Below, piece by piece: positions 27,776 to 35,713 of a DNA stretch of 43,343 bases. The notes beneath the pieces are model-generated. The model saw nothing but the letters and a program-made list of their open reading frames with translations, ran no database searches and was not told the origin of the DNA. The number at the start of each line of letters is the position of its first letter. The first letter of the stretch is position 1. The position numbers and the translations under genes are program-made. This DNA comes from Opitutus sp. GAS368 (GTDB lineage Bacteria; Verrucomicrobiota; Verrucomicrobiia; Opitutales; Opitutaceae): contig CAMDOO010000021.1 of NCBI GenBank assembly GCA_945903545.1, positions 1-43,343 of the forward strand, in the 5' to 3' direction.

Positions 27776-27889
27776 TGCCGCGCCGAAGTCCCGCGCGAGT
27801 GGGACGAAGGCGGGCGAGGCCGCCAAGTACCGGCTTCGACCCGGCAAGCCCTTCGCCTGCACTGGCGTACGTGAACGCCGGGCAAAGGG

Positions 27890-28573
27890 CTACTCATGGT
27901 CTCCCACGCTTACAGACTGGCCGTTCTGCTTCGGACCGAGGCCCAGGATGAATGGCGCGGCGGCCTTGGCCCAGGTTGCGGCCTTGGGATAGGAGGATGC
28001 CTCGCCCGACCAGCATTGGCGCAGCATGTCGGTGTCGATGACGCCCGGGTTCAGCGGCACCGCGGCCAAACCCGCCGGCAGTTCCTCGGCCAGAGCCTTG
28101 GTCAGGCCCTCGATCGCCCATTTCGACGCGCAATAGGGCGCGACCTCGGCCGCGACGCTGCGCCCCCAGCCGGAGCTGAAATTCACAATCACCCCTTGGC
28201 CGCGCTTGATCATCGCCGGCACGAAGGCCCGGACCACGTTGGCCACGCCGCCGACATTCACCGCCATCAGCTTGTCGAACTCCGCCACGGGCACCTGCCA
28301 AAGTGGCGCCGGGTTGTTCATGAGCGCGGCGTTGTTGATGAGGAAATCCGGCGCTCCGTGCATCCCGATCACCCGGTCGGCCCACAGCTCGACCTTGGTC
28401 ATCTGCGTCACGTCCACGACCGCGAAGTCCTGCGGCGCCGGATGGGAGAAACGCAGGTCGATGATCCCCTCCCCGCTCCGGCCACAGCCGACGACCGTGT
28501 GGCCCGCGGCGATGAATTCTTCCGCCAATGCCCTCCCGAGTCCCCGGGTCACGCCCGTGATAACGATGACCAT
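27890..28573 (-). CDS. Short-chain dehydrogenase/reductase (SDR)
   Basis: 227 aa classical SDR. The cofactor motif is TGVTRGLGRALAEEF (6-20), the NNAA motif is at 80-83, and the catalytic residues are Ser133/134 (VNFSSGWG), Tyr147 and Lys151 (YCASKWAIEG). It is an NAD(P)-dependent oxidoreductase of unknown substrate. The start ATG at 28573 lies 12 nt beyond the exbD stop, so it is probably the last gene of an exbB-exbD-SDR unit. The C-terminus is slightly short and ends QSVSVGDHE. Confidence 0.9.
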   Translation of the reverse strand: MVIVITGVTRGLGRALAEEFIAAGHTVVGCGRSGEGIIDLRFSHPAPQDFAVVDVTQMTKVELWADRVIGMHGAPDFLINNAALMNNPAPLWQVPVAEFDKLMAVNVGGVANVVRAFVPAMIKRGQGVIVNFSSGWGRSVAAEVAPYCASKWAIEGLTKALAEELPAGLAAVPLNPGVIDTDMLRQCWSGEASSYPKAATWAKAAAPFILGLGPKQNGQSVSVGDHE

Positions 28574-28585
28574 GGCGGCCGGGTC

Positions 28586-28990
28586 CTACTTGCGGACCTG
28601 CATCCGGACCTGGCTAAGGCCGAGCGTGCGGCAGAGGTCCCAGACCTCCATGAGCTTCTTGACCTGTCCTTCCTCATCGGCGCGCACCAGCACGTTCGTG
28701 TTCCGGTTCACCTTCTGGATGTCCTGCAGCACGGCGGTGAGGTCGCTGTCAGGCACGACGCGGCCATTGATCGACACGCTGCCTTCCTTGCCGATGCCAA
28801 TCTCGATCGCACCGCTGAACTGGTTCTGGCCGGCGCTCTGGGCCTTGGGCACCGTGATGTTGAGAGTGCGGCTGGCGCTGAAGCGCATCGTGACAAACGC
28901 GAACAGCACGAGCATCACGAGCACGTCGATCAGCGGCACGAGCGGCAGCTCGGGGCGCCGACGACGTTGGGTGCGCAGGCCGTTGCTCAT
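28586..28990 (-). CDS. exbD: ExbD/TolR-type biopolymer transport protein
   Basis: 134 aa. One N-terminal membrane helix, LPLVPLIDVLVMLVLFAFVT (15-34), carries the proton-path aspartate Asp22. A periplasmic domain follows with ITVPKAQ, EGSVSINGRVVPDSDL and NVLVRADEEGQVKKLMEVWD, as in ExbD. With ExbB it converts proton motive force into motion for TonB-dependent uptake or Tol function. It starts inside the 3' end of exbB (4-nt overlap). No tonB is adjacent, so the assignment between Exb and Tol roles is open. Confidence 0.9.
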   Translation of the reverse strand: MSNGLRTQRRRRPELPLVPLIDVLVMLVLFAFVTMRFSASRTLNITVPKAQSAGQNQFSGAIEIGIGKEGSVSINGRVVPDSDLTAVLQDIQKVNRNTNVLVRADEEGQVKKLMEVWDLCRTLGLSQVRMQVRK

Positions 28991-29589
28991 TTGCCGGCCG
29001 GGGCGTCCGACGGACCGTGGTTGGCCAGGACCCGCTCGAGGAGCACGTCGAGTCGCGCCGCATGCTTGTCGATCCGGCGCTGGAGGAAACCGTTGCCGAT
29101 CAGCGCCACGACCGCGATACAGAGGCCAAGCAGCGTGGCCGACAGGGCGTAGCCGACGCTCTCCGTGAAGCTCACCGGGTCGGGCATCTTGGTGTCGGGA
29201 TCGATCACCGAGAAGGCGACGAGCAGGCCGGACACCGTGCCGATCAGCCCGATCAGCGGCGCCGCCGTGTAGATGACATCAAGGTAGCTGACGCCGCGCT
29301 CCATCTTCATGATCTCGAGGCGGGCATAGGCCTTGGCCCCGTCGGCGTCGCCCGGGTGCCGCTCCACGAAGCTGATAATGCGGCCGAGGGCGGAGTGATT
29401 GCCACCTGAGACCGGTTTGCCCTCGAGCGAGGCCTCGGCGAGGTCATCCGGGATGATCGTCGCGTTCCGGAGCGCAAAGGCGCGCTCGCAGATAATGAAG
29501 ACGGCCACCAGCGAGCAGAGGCCGAGCGGATAAGCCAGCAGGCCGGCCTCCCTGATGATACGCATTCCGTCGATCGCGGCAAAAATCAT
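28987..29589 (-). CDS. exbB: MotA/TolQ/ExbB proton channel family protein
   Basis: 200 aa with three membrane helices: about 14-34, about 101-124 (VIYTAAPLIGLIGTVSGLLV) and about 145-168 (VGYALSATLLGLCIAVVALI). The pattern APLIGLIGTVSGLLVAFSVI with the later GYALSATLLGL is the family signature. It forms the pentameric channel around ExbD. The leader CATCTTACACCCAACC-ATG lacks a Shine-Dalgarno sequence. It is the first gene of the exbB-exbD-SDR group. Confidence 0.92.
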   Translation of the reverse strand: MIFAAIDGMRIIREAGLLAYPLGLCSLVAVFIICERAFALRNATIIPDDLAEASLEGKPVSGGNHSALGRIISFVERHPGDADGAKAYARLEIMKMERGVSYLDVIYTAAPLIGLIGTVSGLLVAFSVIDPDTKMPDPVSFTESVGYALSATLLGLCIAVVALIGNGFLQRRIDKHAARLDVLLERVLANHGPSDAPAGK

Positions 29590-29688
29590 GGTTGGGTGTA
29601 AGATGGTGCGGTTAAGACGCTACGTTCGCGAAAAGGTTCAGAAATTCTTGGGAAGGGCGGACTGGCGCCAAGCTAGAAGCATCCGGGC

Positions 29689-30408
29689 TCAACGTTCGAG
29701 GATGATCACCAGCAAGCCGAGCAGCGTGAACATCGCCCCCAGCAGCCCCGCCTCGTTGCGCTCGAAGCTCTGGAGCTTGAACCGCTGCAGGCCGTGCAGC
29801 GTCAGCCAGGTGAACAGCAGCATCCCCAGCAGGGTGCCGGCGGCCAGGATCCCGCTCAGGACGAGGAATCCCGTCCAGCCGAACTGCACCCCGGAGAGGT
29901 AGATCGGCAGGAAGCCCTCGCAGGGCGACAACGTCAGCATCAAGAACAGGCCGCTGACCGCCGACCAGTCTCCTGTCTTGGGCGAGACCAGCGTGCTGTC
30001 CTTCAGCTCGGTGTCCCAGTGGCTGCGGTCCTCCTCGTGACCACAATGCTCGTCGGCATGGTGGTGGCCGCCCGGCACCGCATGATGGCAGATGCCGTCA
30101 CCCCGCCACTGCCGCCAGAAATAGAAAAGCCCGATGACGAGCAGGCTGCCGCCCGCGATCCACGGGAAGATCCAGGCCACCGAATCCACCAGCGCCGTTC
30201 CGAGCAGGGCGATGACCAGACCCAGCAGGCTGGTCAGCAGCACATGCCCCATGCCGGCGAGCGCCGCGATGCCCATGGCCCGCGCCTTGGTCCAGTTCCG
30301 CGCCCGCGCCACCAGCACGAAGGGCAGCCAATGCGTCGGGATGGCGGCATGAAAAAACGCCACGGTAAATCCCGTGGCGGCCACGGTCGCGAGCATGTTG
30401 GCGTTCAT
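29689..30408 (-). CDS. Polytopic membrane protein with His-rich loop, NicO/UreH-like
   Basis: 239 aa from the ATG at 30408. About six membrane segments flank a cytosolic or periplasmic loop that is rich in metal ligands (C107, HH108-109, HHH115-117, CGH122-124, H130). The first segment ends in FFHAAIPTHWLPFVLV (19-32), resembling the HxxxPxH motif of nickel/cobalt transporters. SPCEGFLPIYLSG (161-173) lies in segment four. I infer a divalent metal permease or efflux protein, but the family call is moderate. It ends about 100 nt upstream of exbB on the same strand and is divergent from the next two genes. Confidence 0.65.
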   Translation of the reverse strand: MNANMLATVAATGFTVAFFHAAIPTHWLPFVLVARARNWTKARAMGIAALAGMGHVLLTSLLGLVIALLGTALVDSVAWIFPWIAGGSLLVIGLFYFWRQWRGDGICHHAVPGGHHHADEHCGHEEDRSHWDTELKDSTLVSPKTGDWSAVSGLFLMLTLSPCEGFLPIYLSGVQFGWTGFLVLSGILAAGTLLGMLLFTWLTLHGLQRFKLQSFERNEAGLLGAMFTLLGLLVIILER

Positions 30409-30573
30409 CAGTTGGAGGAAGGACCGCGGACTGTTCACACCAAAACCCGAACCTTCCATCGCAAAATCCGGCGGCCCCGCTCCCCAGGTAACAGATCCGT
30501 CAAGCCCTGGGCCGAGTTGGCTGTTGCGCCGCCACCCGTTCGGATTACCAATCGGTCCCCGGTCACCCCGCCG

Positions 30574-31383
30574 ATGAGAACCGCCGCCGCCACTGTCCTC
30601 GCCTGCTTCGCGCTCCGGGCCGCCGCCGCCCCCGCGGCCGATGACGTGGCAGTCGTGGCCGCCGCACGGCTGGCCGAGAAGGCCAGCTACAGCTGGAGCT
30701 CCGCGATCTCGAACGATGCCAGCGGCGGTTTTTCCCGGATCGACGGCCAGACCGTGCGCGGCGGCTACACCCTTCTCTTGCCCCGCAATGTCTCCGATGT
30801 CCTCCGCAACCGCGGCGCAGTCCGCGATGCCGACGGCGTCAGCCAGGCCTTTTTCCGCGGCAGCAACCGCTGCGTCATCCTGACCGACCAAGGCTGGCTG
30901 GCACCCGAGGAACTTCCCCCGGCGCAGACTTCAACCGAGCGTTCGCAGCCGCGCAATCCCGCCGCCGCGCGCGGCGGTCGCAACGGCGGGCGCGTGGCGC
31001 TTTCCTCCATCCCCACCCAGGTCGACGATTTCAACTTCGAGATCCGGCACCCGCACGAGGATCTCGACCTGATCATCGGCTCCTACACCACCCTCCGGGC
31101 CGCCGGTGAAAGCTTCACCGGCGAGCTGACCGACGCCGGCGCCGCCCTCTTTCTCAGCGCCTTCGCCCAGCCCAAGGTCGAGGTCCGGCGTGCCACCGGC
31201 TCCTTTCATTGCTGGATCGAGAATGGCGTGGTCGTCCGGTACGAGATCGTGATCACCGGCACCGTGAACCTGCCCGGCGACCGCAACCCGCTCCCGGTCA
31301 ATTGGACGATCCGGACCGAGATCCACAGCATCGGTACCACGCGTGTCACCGTGCCGACCGCGGTTCGCGCCAAGCTCGGCTAG
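30574..31383 (+). CDS. Hypothetical secreted protein (269 aa)
   Basis: The ATG at 30574 begins MRTAAATVLACFALRAAAAP, a signal peptide. The mature part has a helical start (AARLAEKASYSWSSAISND), a Pro/Arg/Gly-rich linker near 115-140, and a C-terminal beta-rich domain ending NWTIRTEIHSIGTTRVTVPT. The final phrase resembles periplasmic domains of outer-membrane lipoproteins, but no family is identified. Eight bases separate it from the following membrane protein gene, so the two are probably cotranscribed. Confidence 0.75.
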   Translation: MRTAAATVLACFALRAAAAPAADDVAVVAAARLAEKASYSWSSAISNDASGGFSRIDGQTVRGGYTLLLPRNVSDVLRNRGAVRDADGVSQAFFRGSNRCVILTDQGWLAPEELPPAQTSTERSQPRNPAAARGGRNGGRVALSSIPTQVDDFNFEIRHPHEDLDLIIGSYTTLRAAGESFTGELTDAGAALFLSAFAQPKVEVRRATGSFHCWIENGVVVRYEIVITGTVNLPGDRNPLPVNWTIRTEIHSIGTTRVTVPTAVRAKLG

Positions 31384-31391
31384 GCAAGGTC

Positions 31392-32984
31392 GTGAGCGCG
31401 CCCAAAGCCAAGGCCGGCTGCGGGTACCTGTTCATCGGGACGGTGGTCGCCATCGGTCTGCTCATGCTCATGGTGGGCGTTGCGCCCGCAGCAGATTCCG
31501 AGGTCGTCGGTCGTCGTATTTTGACCGCCCTTGGCCTGCTCGTGGTCACCGGCGGGTTCCTCTTCCTGATTCCCATGCGCCGGGCCCTCGCGCGTCAGGC
31601 CGCGCAGGAGAAGCTCGAGGCGGACTTCCCGAACCAGCCGTGGAAATGGCGGCCCGAATGGAACGCCGGCCGGATCGAGGCCACCGGGGGCAAGGCTGCG
31701 CTCGCGATGTGGTTCTTCGCCCTCCTCTGGAATACCATCAGCTGGACCTCCGTCTTCGCGGCCTGGCCGCAGATCGGCCGCGGCGAAAAGGCGGTCTGGC
31801 TGGTGTTCCTGTTCCCGCTGGTGGGCGTATTCCTTCTCTGGGCAGCCATCTACCAGACGATCCGGGCGCGAAAATTCGGCCGAACGGTCTTTCTGCCCAC
31901 GGGCGTCCCGGGCGTGGTCGGCGGTTATCTCGGCGGCGTCATTCACGTGCCTTCCACGGTGCAGTCCGAGACCGAGGTCAGCCTCGCGCTGCAGGCCTGC
32001 CGGACCACGGTCACCGGCAGCGGCAAGAATCGCAGCGTCCAGACCGACATCGTCTGGGAACACGAGGTCCGCATCGCCCGCGAGAATCTCGCCACCGGCT
32101 CGGCCGGGACCGACATCCCCGTGCTTTTTCACATTCCCGCGGGTCAGCCCGACTCCGACCTCAAGACTTCCGATCCGCGCACCTACTGGCGCCTGACCGC
32201 CAAGGCCGCCGTCCCCGGCGTGGACTTCGAGAGCACGTTCGAGGTCCCGGTGTTCACCACCGGCGAGACCGTGGCGACGCCCGATCCGGACAAACCCCTG
32301 CTCGCCGAGTACCGGGAGGACACCGCCACGCCCGAGGCCCTGGCCGCCGCCGGCATCACGCTGCTGCCGGCCGGCCCGGGCGGTCACCCGGCGATCGCGT
32401 TTTCGTCACGACATATCCGTGCCACGAAGATCGTCATGGCCGCCCTCGCGTTTTCCGCCTCCGCCGGTGTGGCGGCCCTGCTGGCCTTCGGCCTGTGGGT
32501 GCCAGCGTTGTTTGTCGGCTTCTTTGACCTGATTCTCCTCCTCATCGCCTACTCGGTCTGGACCAGCGACACGGAGGTCGAGGTGCAGCCAGCCGAGGTG
32601 GTGGTGCGCGCCAGGAAACTCGGCGGCTGGAAGGAGCAGCGCGTGCCCCGCGACCAGATCGCGCTCGTTCGCACCGACAAGTCCATGCGCAGTGGCGAGC
32701 AACAATACTACAAGCTCGTCCTCGTCGGCCAGGCGGGCGCCGATGCGAATCAGGCCGTCGCCGGCGAGCCGTTCGTGATCCGGAAAATTCGCTACCAGCT
32801 CGAACGTGCCCGGAAGCATCCCGGCAACCCGGTCGCCGGCCAGGGCACCAAGGAACTCATCGCCAGTTTGCATTCGCTCCCGCGTTTTCAGGTGACCGCA
32901 GCCAACAGTGTCCCGGGTCCTGCCCTCGCAGCCAGCGTCGTCCGCTTGCTGGAGCAGAGGATCGGAGTTCCGGCGGAAAGGTAG
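31392..32984 (+). CDS. Hypothetical multi-pass membrane protein (530 aa)
   Basis: It starts at a GTG (MSAPKAKAGCGYLFIG). Membrane helices lie near 13-30, 41-58, 103-120, 133-153 and 353-390. Between them is a soluble beta-type domain (about 165-330) that reads VIHVPSTVQSETEVSLALQA, TDIVWEHEVRIARENL and TDIPVLFHIPAG. The C-terminal part (about 390-530) is cytosolic, with KLGGWKEQRVPRDQIALVRT. I do not recognise the family. The stop codon TAG at 32982-32984 is supplied by the dispersed repeat J that begins at 32980. It is paired with the secreted protein upstream. Confidence 0.8.
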   Translation: MSAPKAKAGCGYLFIGTVVAIGLLMLMVGVAPAADSEVVGRRILTALGLLVVTGGFLFLIPMRRALARQAAQEKLEADFPNQPWKWRPEWNAGRIEATGGKAALAMWFFALLWNTISWTSVFAAWPQIGRGEKAVWLVFLFPLVGVFLLWAAIYQTIRARKFGRTVFLPTGVPGVVGGYLGGVIHVPSTVQSETEVSLALQACRTTVTGSGKNRSVQTDIVWEHEVRIARENLATGSAGTDIPVLFHIPAGQPDSDLKTSDPRTYWRLTAKAAVPGVDFESTFEVPVFTTGETVATPDPDKPLLAEYREDTATPEALAAAGITLLPAGPGGHPAIAFSSRHIRATKIVMAALAFSASAGVAALLAFGLWVPALFVGFFDLILLLIAYSVWTSDTEVEVQPAEVVVRARKLGGWKEQRVPRDQIALVRTDKSMRSGEQQYYKLVLVGQAGADANQAVAGEPFVIRKIRYQLERARKHPGNPVAGQGTKELIASLHSLPRFQVTAANSVPGPALAASVVRLLEQRIGVPAER

Positions 32985-33047
32985 GCCGGAAATGTTATCT
33001 CGTCGCGATGCAGCCGGCCCCGGCGGACATGACATGTCCGACCTACC
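32980..33047. repeat. Palindrome family J (GGTAGGYCGG...CCGACCTACC)
   Basis: GGTAGGCCGGAAATG (32980-32994) faces CATGTCCGACCTACC (33033-33047), with inner GC-rich stems. The left end contains the stop codon of the upstream membrane protein gene, and the right end stops 19 nt before the dgt stop codon. It lies between two convergent genes. Confidence 0.8.
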
Positions 33048-33065
33048 CCAATCCAGCTCCCTTCG

Positions 33066-34331
33066 CTAGAGGTCCCGGAACGACCCGAACTCCGGGTCGA
33101 ACAAGCGCCGGTAGGTCCGCACGATCAGGCCGTCGGTCAGGCCTGCCAGCCAGTCGCAGAGGTGCCTGGCCTTGGCCGCCTCGTCGGGGGCCGAGTCGAT
33201 CAGGCGCACGACCCGCGGGGGGAGGATGCCGATCGCCCGGCCGGTCTTGCGGACATGGTGATGCCAGCATGACTCCCACAGCTCGAACATCACCTTGCGT
33301 GCCTTGTGCTCCAGCTGCTGGAGCTGCGTGCTCTCGAAGATGATGTCGTTCGACATCTTCTTGAAGAACAGCGCCTCGTCCTGCGCCTCCTGCGCCACGA
33401 CCAGGTCGTAGCGGTAGCGGTGCGTGCGGGCCGACATGAAATTCGTGCGCTCGCGCAACCGGCAGGCCCGGATGCAGCCGCCGATCTTCTGCGAGAAGGT
33501 GCGCTCCACGTTGTCGGCCCGGATCGCGGCGAACAATTCATCGAGCAGCCGCTGCCGCCGCGCGTCGATCGGCTCGCCCGCCGCCCAGCGCTCGATCCGC
33601 TCGAGGGTCAGGAAACCCGCCTTCACGCCATCGACGATGTCGTTCAGCGAGTAGGCCGCGTCGTCCGCCCAGTCCATGATCTGGCATTCCACGCTCTTGA
33701 ACGAGTTCAGCTCCTCCCCCGCCTGCAGCGCGGACGGAAGCGCGGCGCCCCCAAAGACAAACGTCCGCACCGACTCCTGTGGGTCGTAGAGGAAATGATT
33801 CGCCGGCGGCGCGGGAAACTCGCGGAAAAGCTTCTTATACTTCAGCACGCCGTCGAGCAGCGCCCGCGTGGCCTGCATGCCGCGCACCCCAGCCTCGGAC
33901 TCGTAGAGGGTCGTAGTAAGCAGGTGCAGGGTCTGCGCGTTGCCCTCGAAGCCGCCATAAGGCAGCATCAACTCCTGCAGCGTGCGCTCGCCCGAGTGAC
34001 CGAAGGGCGGATGCCCGAGGTCGTGTGCGAGGCAGACGCCCTCCACGAGGTCGCCGTCGATGTGGAAGTCCTCCCGAAGCGGCCCGCCCTGCGTCCGGAG
34101 AAAATGGCAGATCGAGCGACCGATCTGTGCCACCTCCATCGAGTGCGTCAGGCGGGTGCGGTAGAAGTCGTACTCACCCGAGAGGAACACCTGGGTCTTC
34201 GACTGCAGCTTGCGGAACGCGTGGGCATGGATGATCCGGTCCCGGTCGATTTGGAACGCCGTGCGGTAGTCGGGCTGGCGCACCTCGCCCTGGGTCTCAG
34301 TGTCGAAATCCTGGTAAAACGTATTCGGCAT
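33066..34331 (-). CDS. dgt: dGTP triphosphohydrolase (HD domain)
   Basis: 421 aa from the ATG at 34331. Dgt-type enzymes cleave dGTP (and in some classes other dNTPs) to the nucleoside and tripolyphosphate, setting dNTP pools. The HD metal site is RLTHSMEVAQIGRSI (His63) with CLAHDLGHPPFGHSGE (His103-Asp104), and the family start MPNTFYQDFDTETQGE leads to RDRIIHAHAFRKLQSKTQVF. MDWADDAAYSLNDIVDGVKA carries the distal Asp. It stands alone, convergent with the membrane protein and divergent from the sialidase-like gene. Confidence 0.93.
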   Translation of the reverse strand: MPNTFYQDFDTETQGEVRQPDYRTAFQIDRDRIIHAHAFRKLQSKTQVFLSGEYDFYRTRLTHSMEVAQIGRSICHFLRTQGGPLREDFHIDGDLVEGVCLAHDLGHPPFGHSGERTLQELMLPYGGFEGNAQTLHLLTTTLYESEAGVRGMQATRALLDGVLKYKKLFREFPAPPANHFLYDPQESVRTFVFGGAALPSALQAGEELNSFKSVECQIMDWADDAAYSLNDIVDGVKAGFLTLERIERWAAGEPIDARRQRLLDELFAAIRADNVERTFSQKIGGCIRACRLRERTNFMSARTHRYRYDLVVAQEAQDEALFFKKMSNDIIFESTQLQQLEHKARKVMFELWESCWHHHVRKTGRAIGILPPRVVRLIDSAPDEAAKARHLCDWLAGLTDGLIVRTYRRLFDPEFGSFRDL

Positions 34332-34434
34332 CGCAGGGGTCCGAGAGAAACGGGGCCCCGACCCGAGGCAAACCCCATTCGACGCGGTCAACTCCCGTCT
34401 GTTCTCTCCGCCGAAAATCCGGCAGCCTGCCGGG

Positions 34435-35628
34435 ATGCGTTTGCCCCACCCTGGTTTCGTCCTGAGCCTCGGCCTGCTGGTCGCAGCTTCCGACCCGGCA
34501 TCGGCCCGCGCCGCGGCAGCCGAGCCGCCGCCGTTCAACAACGCCGGCCAGCCCAACCGCAGCCAGAACGGACCGTGGAACAATGATGTACTCGTGTTCC
34601 GCGTGCCGGCGGACGGAGCTGCGGAACGCCTCGCCACGTTTCCCCGGGCCGGAGTGCCGACGGCCGCGCGCCTGGCCGATGGCCGCCTCATCGCGGCGCA
34701 CCAGCATTTCCCCGCGGACGATGATGCCGCCTTCGACAAGGTCGCGGTGCACTTTTCCTCCGACGAGGGCCGGACCTGGACGTCCCCGGCCGTGATCGAG
34801 CTCGAGGGCCTGCCCGCCGGAATGCGTTTCCCTTTCGATCCCACGCTGGTGCCGCTGCCCGATGGCCGCATCCGGCTCTATTTCACCTCGCTGCGCGGCC
34901 GGCAATTCGAGGAGGACCGGCCCGCGATCCACTCGGCCGTTTCCCGCGACGGCCTCAGTTACGTTTACGAGGCCGGCGTTCGTTTCGAGGTAGCAGGCCG
35001 GCCCGTGATCGATTGCGCGGTGGTGCTGCACCAGGGCATCTTTCATTTGTTCGCCCCCGATAATGGAGCGGGCGCCAATCCCGGCGCGCCCAACCGCCGC
35101 CCCGAGGATCTGCCCTCGGCCGGCACCGCCTACCACGCCACCAGCCAGGATGGTCTCGCCTTCACGCGTGAACCTGACCTCAGGATCGAGGGCAGCCGGC
35201 GCTGGCTCGGCAACGCCCAGTCGGACGGCCCGCTGATCCGTTTCTTCGGCAGCGGCGGACCGCGCGGCCTCTGGTCCGCCACGAGCAGGGACGGCGCCAT
35301 GTGGACCCTGGAGAATAGTCTGCCCCAGGTCATGGGCGCCGACCCGGGTGCCGTCGCTCTGCAGGACGGCGCATGGCTGCTTGTCGTCACCGGCCCGCCC
35401 CGCCAGGGCGCCCCACCGGACAATCCCGCTGGTAATCCGGGCCCTGGCGCGCGGACACCTGTCGTCAACGCCCTCGACGCCAACGGCGACGGCACGATCG
35501 ACCCGCAGGAAATCTCGAACGCACCGGCCGCGCTGCGCCGGCTCGATCGCAACAACGACGGACGAATCAATCCCGAGGAACTCCGCCCCGCCCCGCCCCC
35601 AGCCGGCCCCAACAACGGCAATCGCTAA
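34435..35628 (+). CDS. Secreted sialidase-fold-like protein with two C-terminal EF-hands
   Basis: 397 aa with a signal peptide (MRLPHPGFVLSLGLLVAAS). The body (about 45-335) has repeated Asp-box-like strands, e.g. SSDEGRTWTSPAVIE (107-121) and SAVSRDGLSYVYEAG, as in exo-alpha-sialidase/BNR or five-bladed beta-propeller hydrolases. Whether it is catalytic cannot be told. The C-terminus carries two canonical calcium-binding EF-hand loops, DANGDGTIDPQE (348-359) and DRNNDGRINPEE (371-382), then a Pro/Asn tail. I infer an exported, calcium-stabilised glycan-related or surface protein. Confidence 0.75.
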   Translation: MRLPHPGFVLSLGLLVAASDPASARAAAAEPPPFNNAGQPNRSQNGPWNNDVLVFRVPADGAAERLATFPRAGVPTAARLADGRLIAAHQHFPADDDAAFDKVAVHFSSDEGRTWTSPAVIELEGLPAGMRFPFDPTLVPLPDGRIRLYFTSLRGRQFEEDRPAIHSAVSRDGLSYVYEAGVRFEVAGRPVIDCAVVLHQGIFHLFAPDNGAGANPGAPNRRPEDLPSAGTAYHATSQDGLAFTREPDLRIEGSRRWLGNAQSDGPLIRFFGSGGPRGLWSATSRDGAMWTLENSLPQVMGADPGAVALQDGAWLLVVTGPPRQGAPPDNPAGNPGPGARTPVVNALDANGDGTIDPQEISNAPAALRRLDRNNDGRINPEELRPAPPPAGPNNGNR

Positions 35629-35650
35629 AGCAGTTCCAGCCCTGCGGTAG

Positions 35651-35669
35651 CCGGGGCCGTTGACCCCGG
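35651..35669. terminator. Small GC hairpin between convergent genes
   Basis: CCGGGG (35651-35656) pairs with CCCCGG (35664-35669) over a 7-nt loop, between the stops of two convergent genes. There is no T-tract. It may terminate weakly in both directions, or be a remnant of the GGTAG...-type repeats. Confidence 0.4.
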
Positions 35670-35713
35670 TGCCTGCTGACCACGGTCAAGTGTTTGCGCT
35701 GGCCACCCACGGC

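Noticed and set aside
27765-27992. 75-codon basic frame after tRNA-Lys
   Set aside because: The second half is antisense to the SDR C-terminus, the start is a GTG in a palindrome arm, and no family is recognised.
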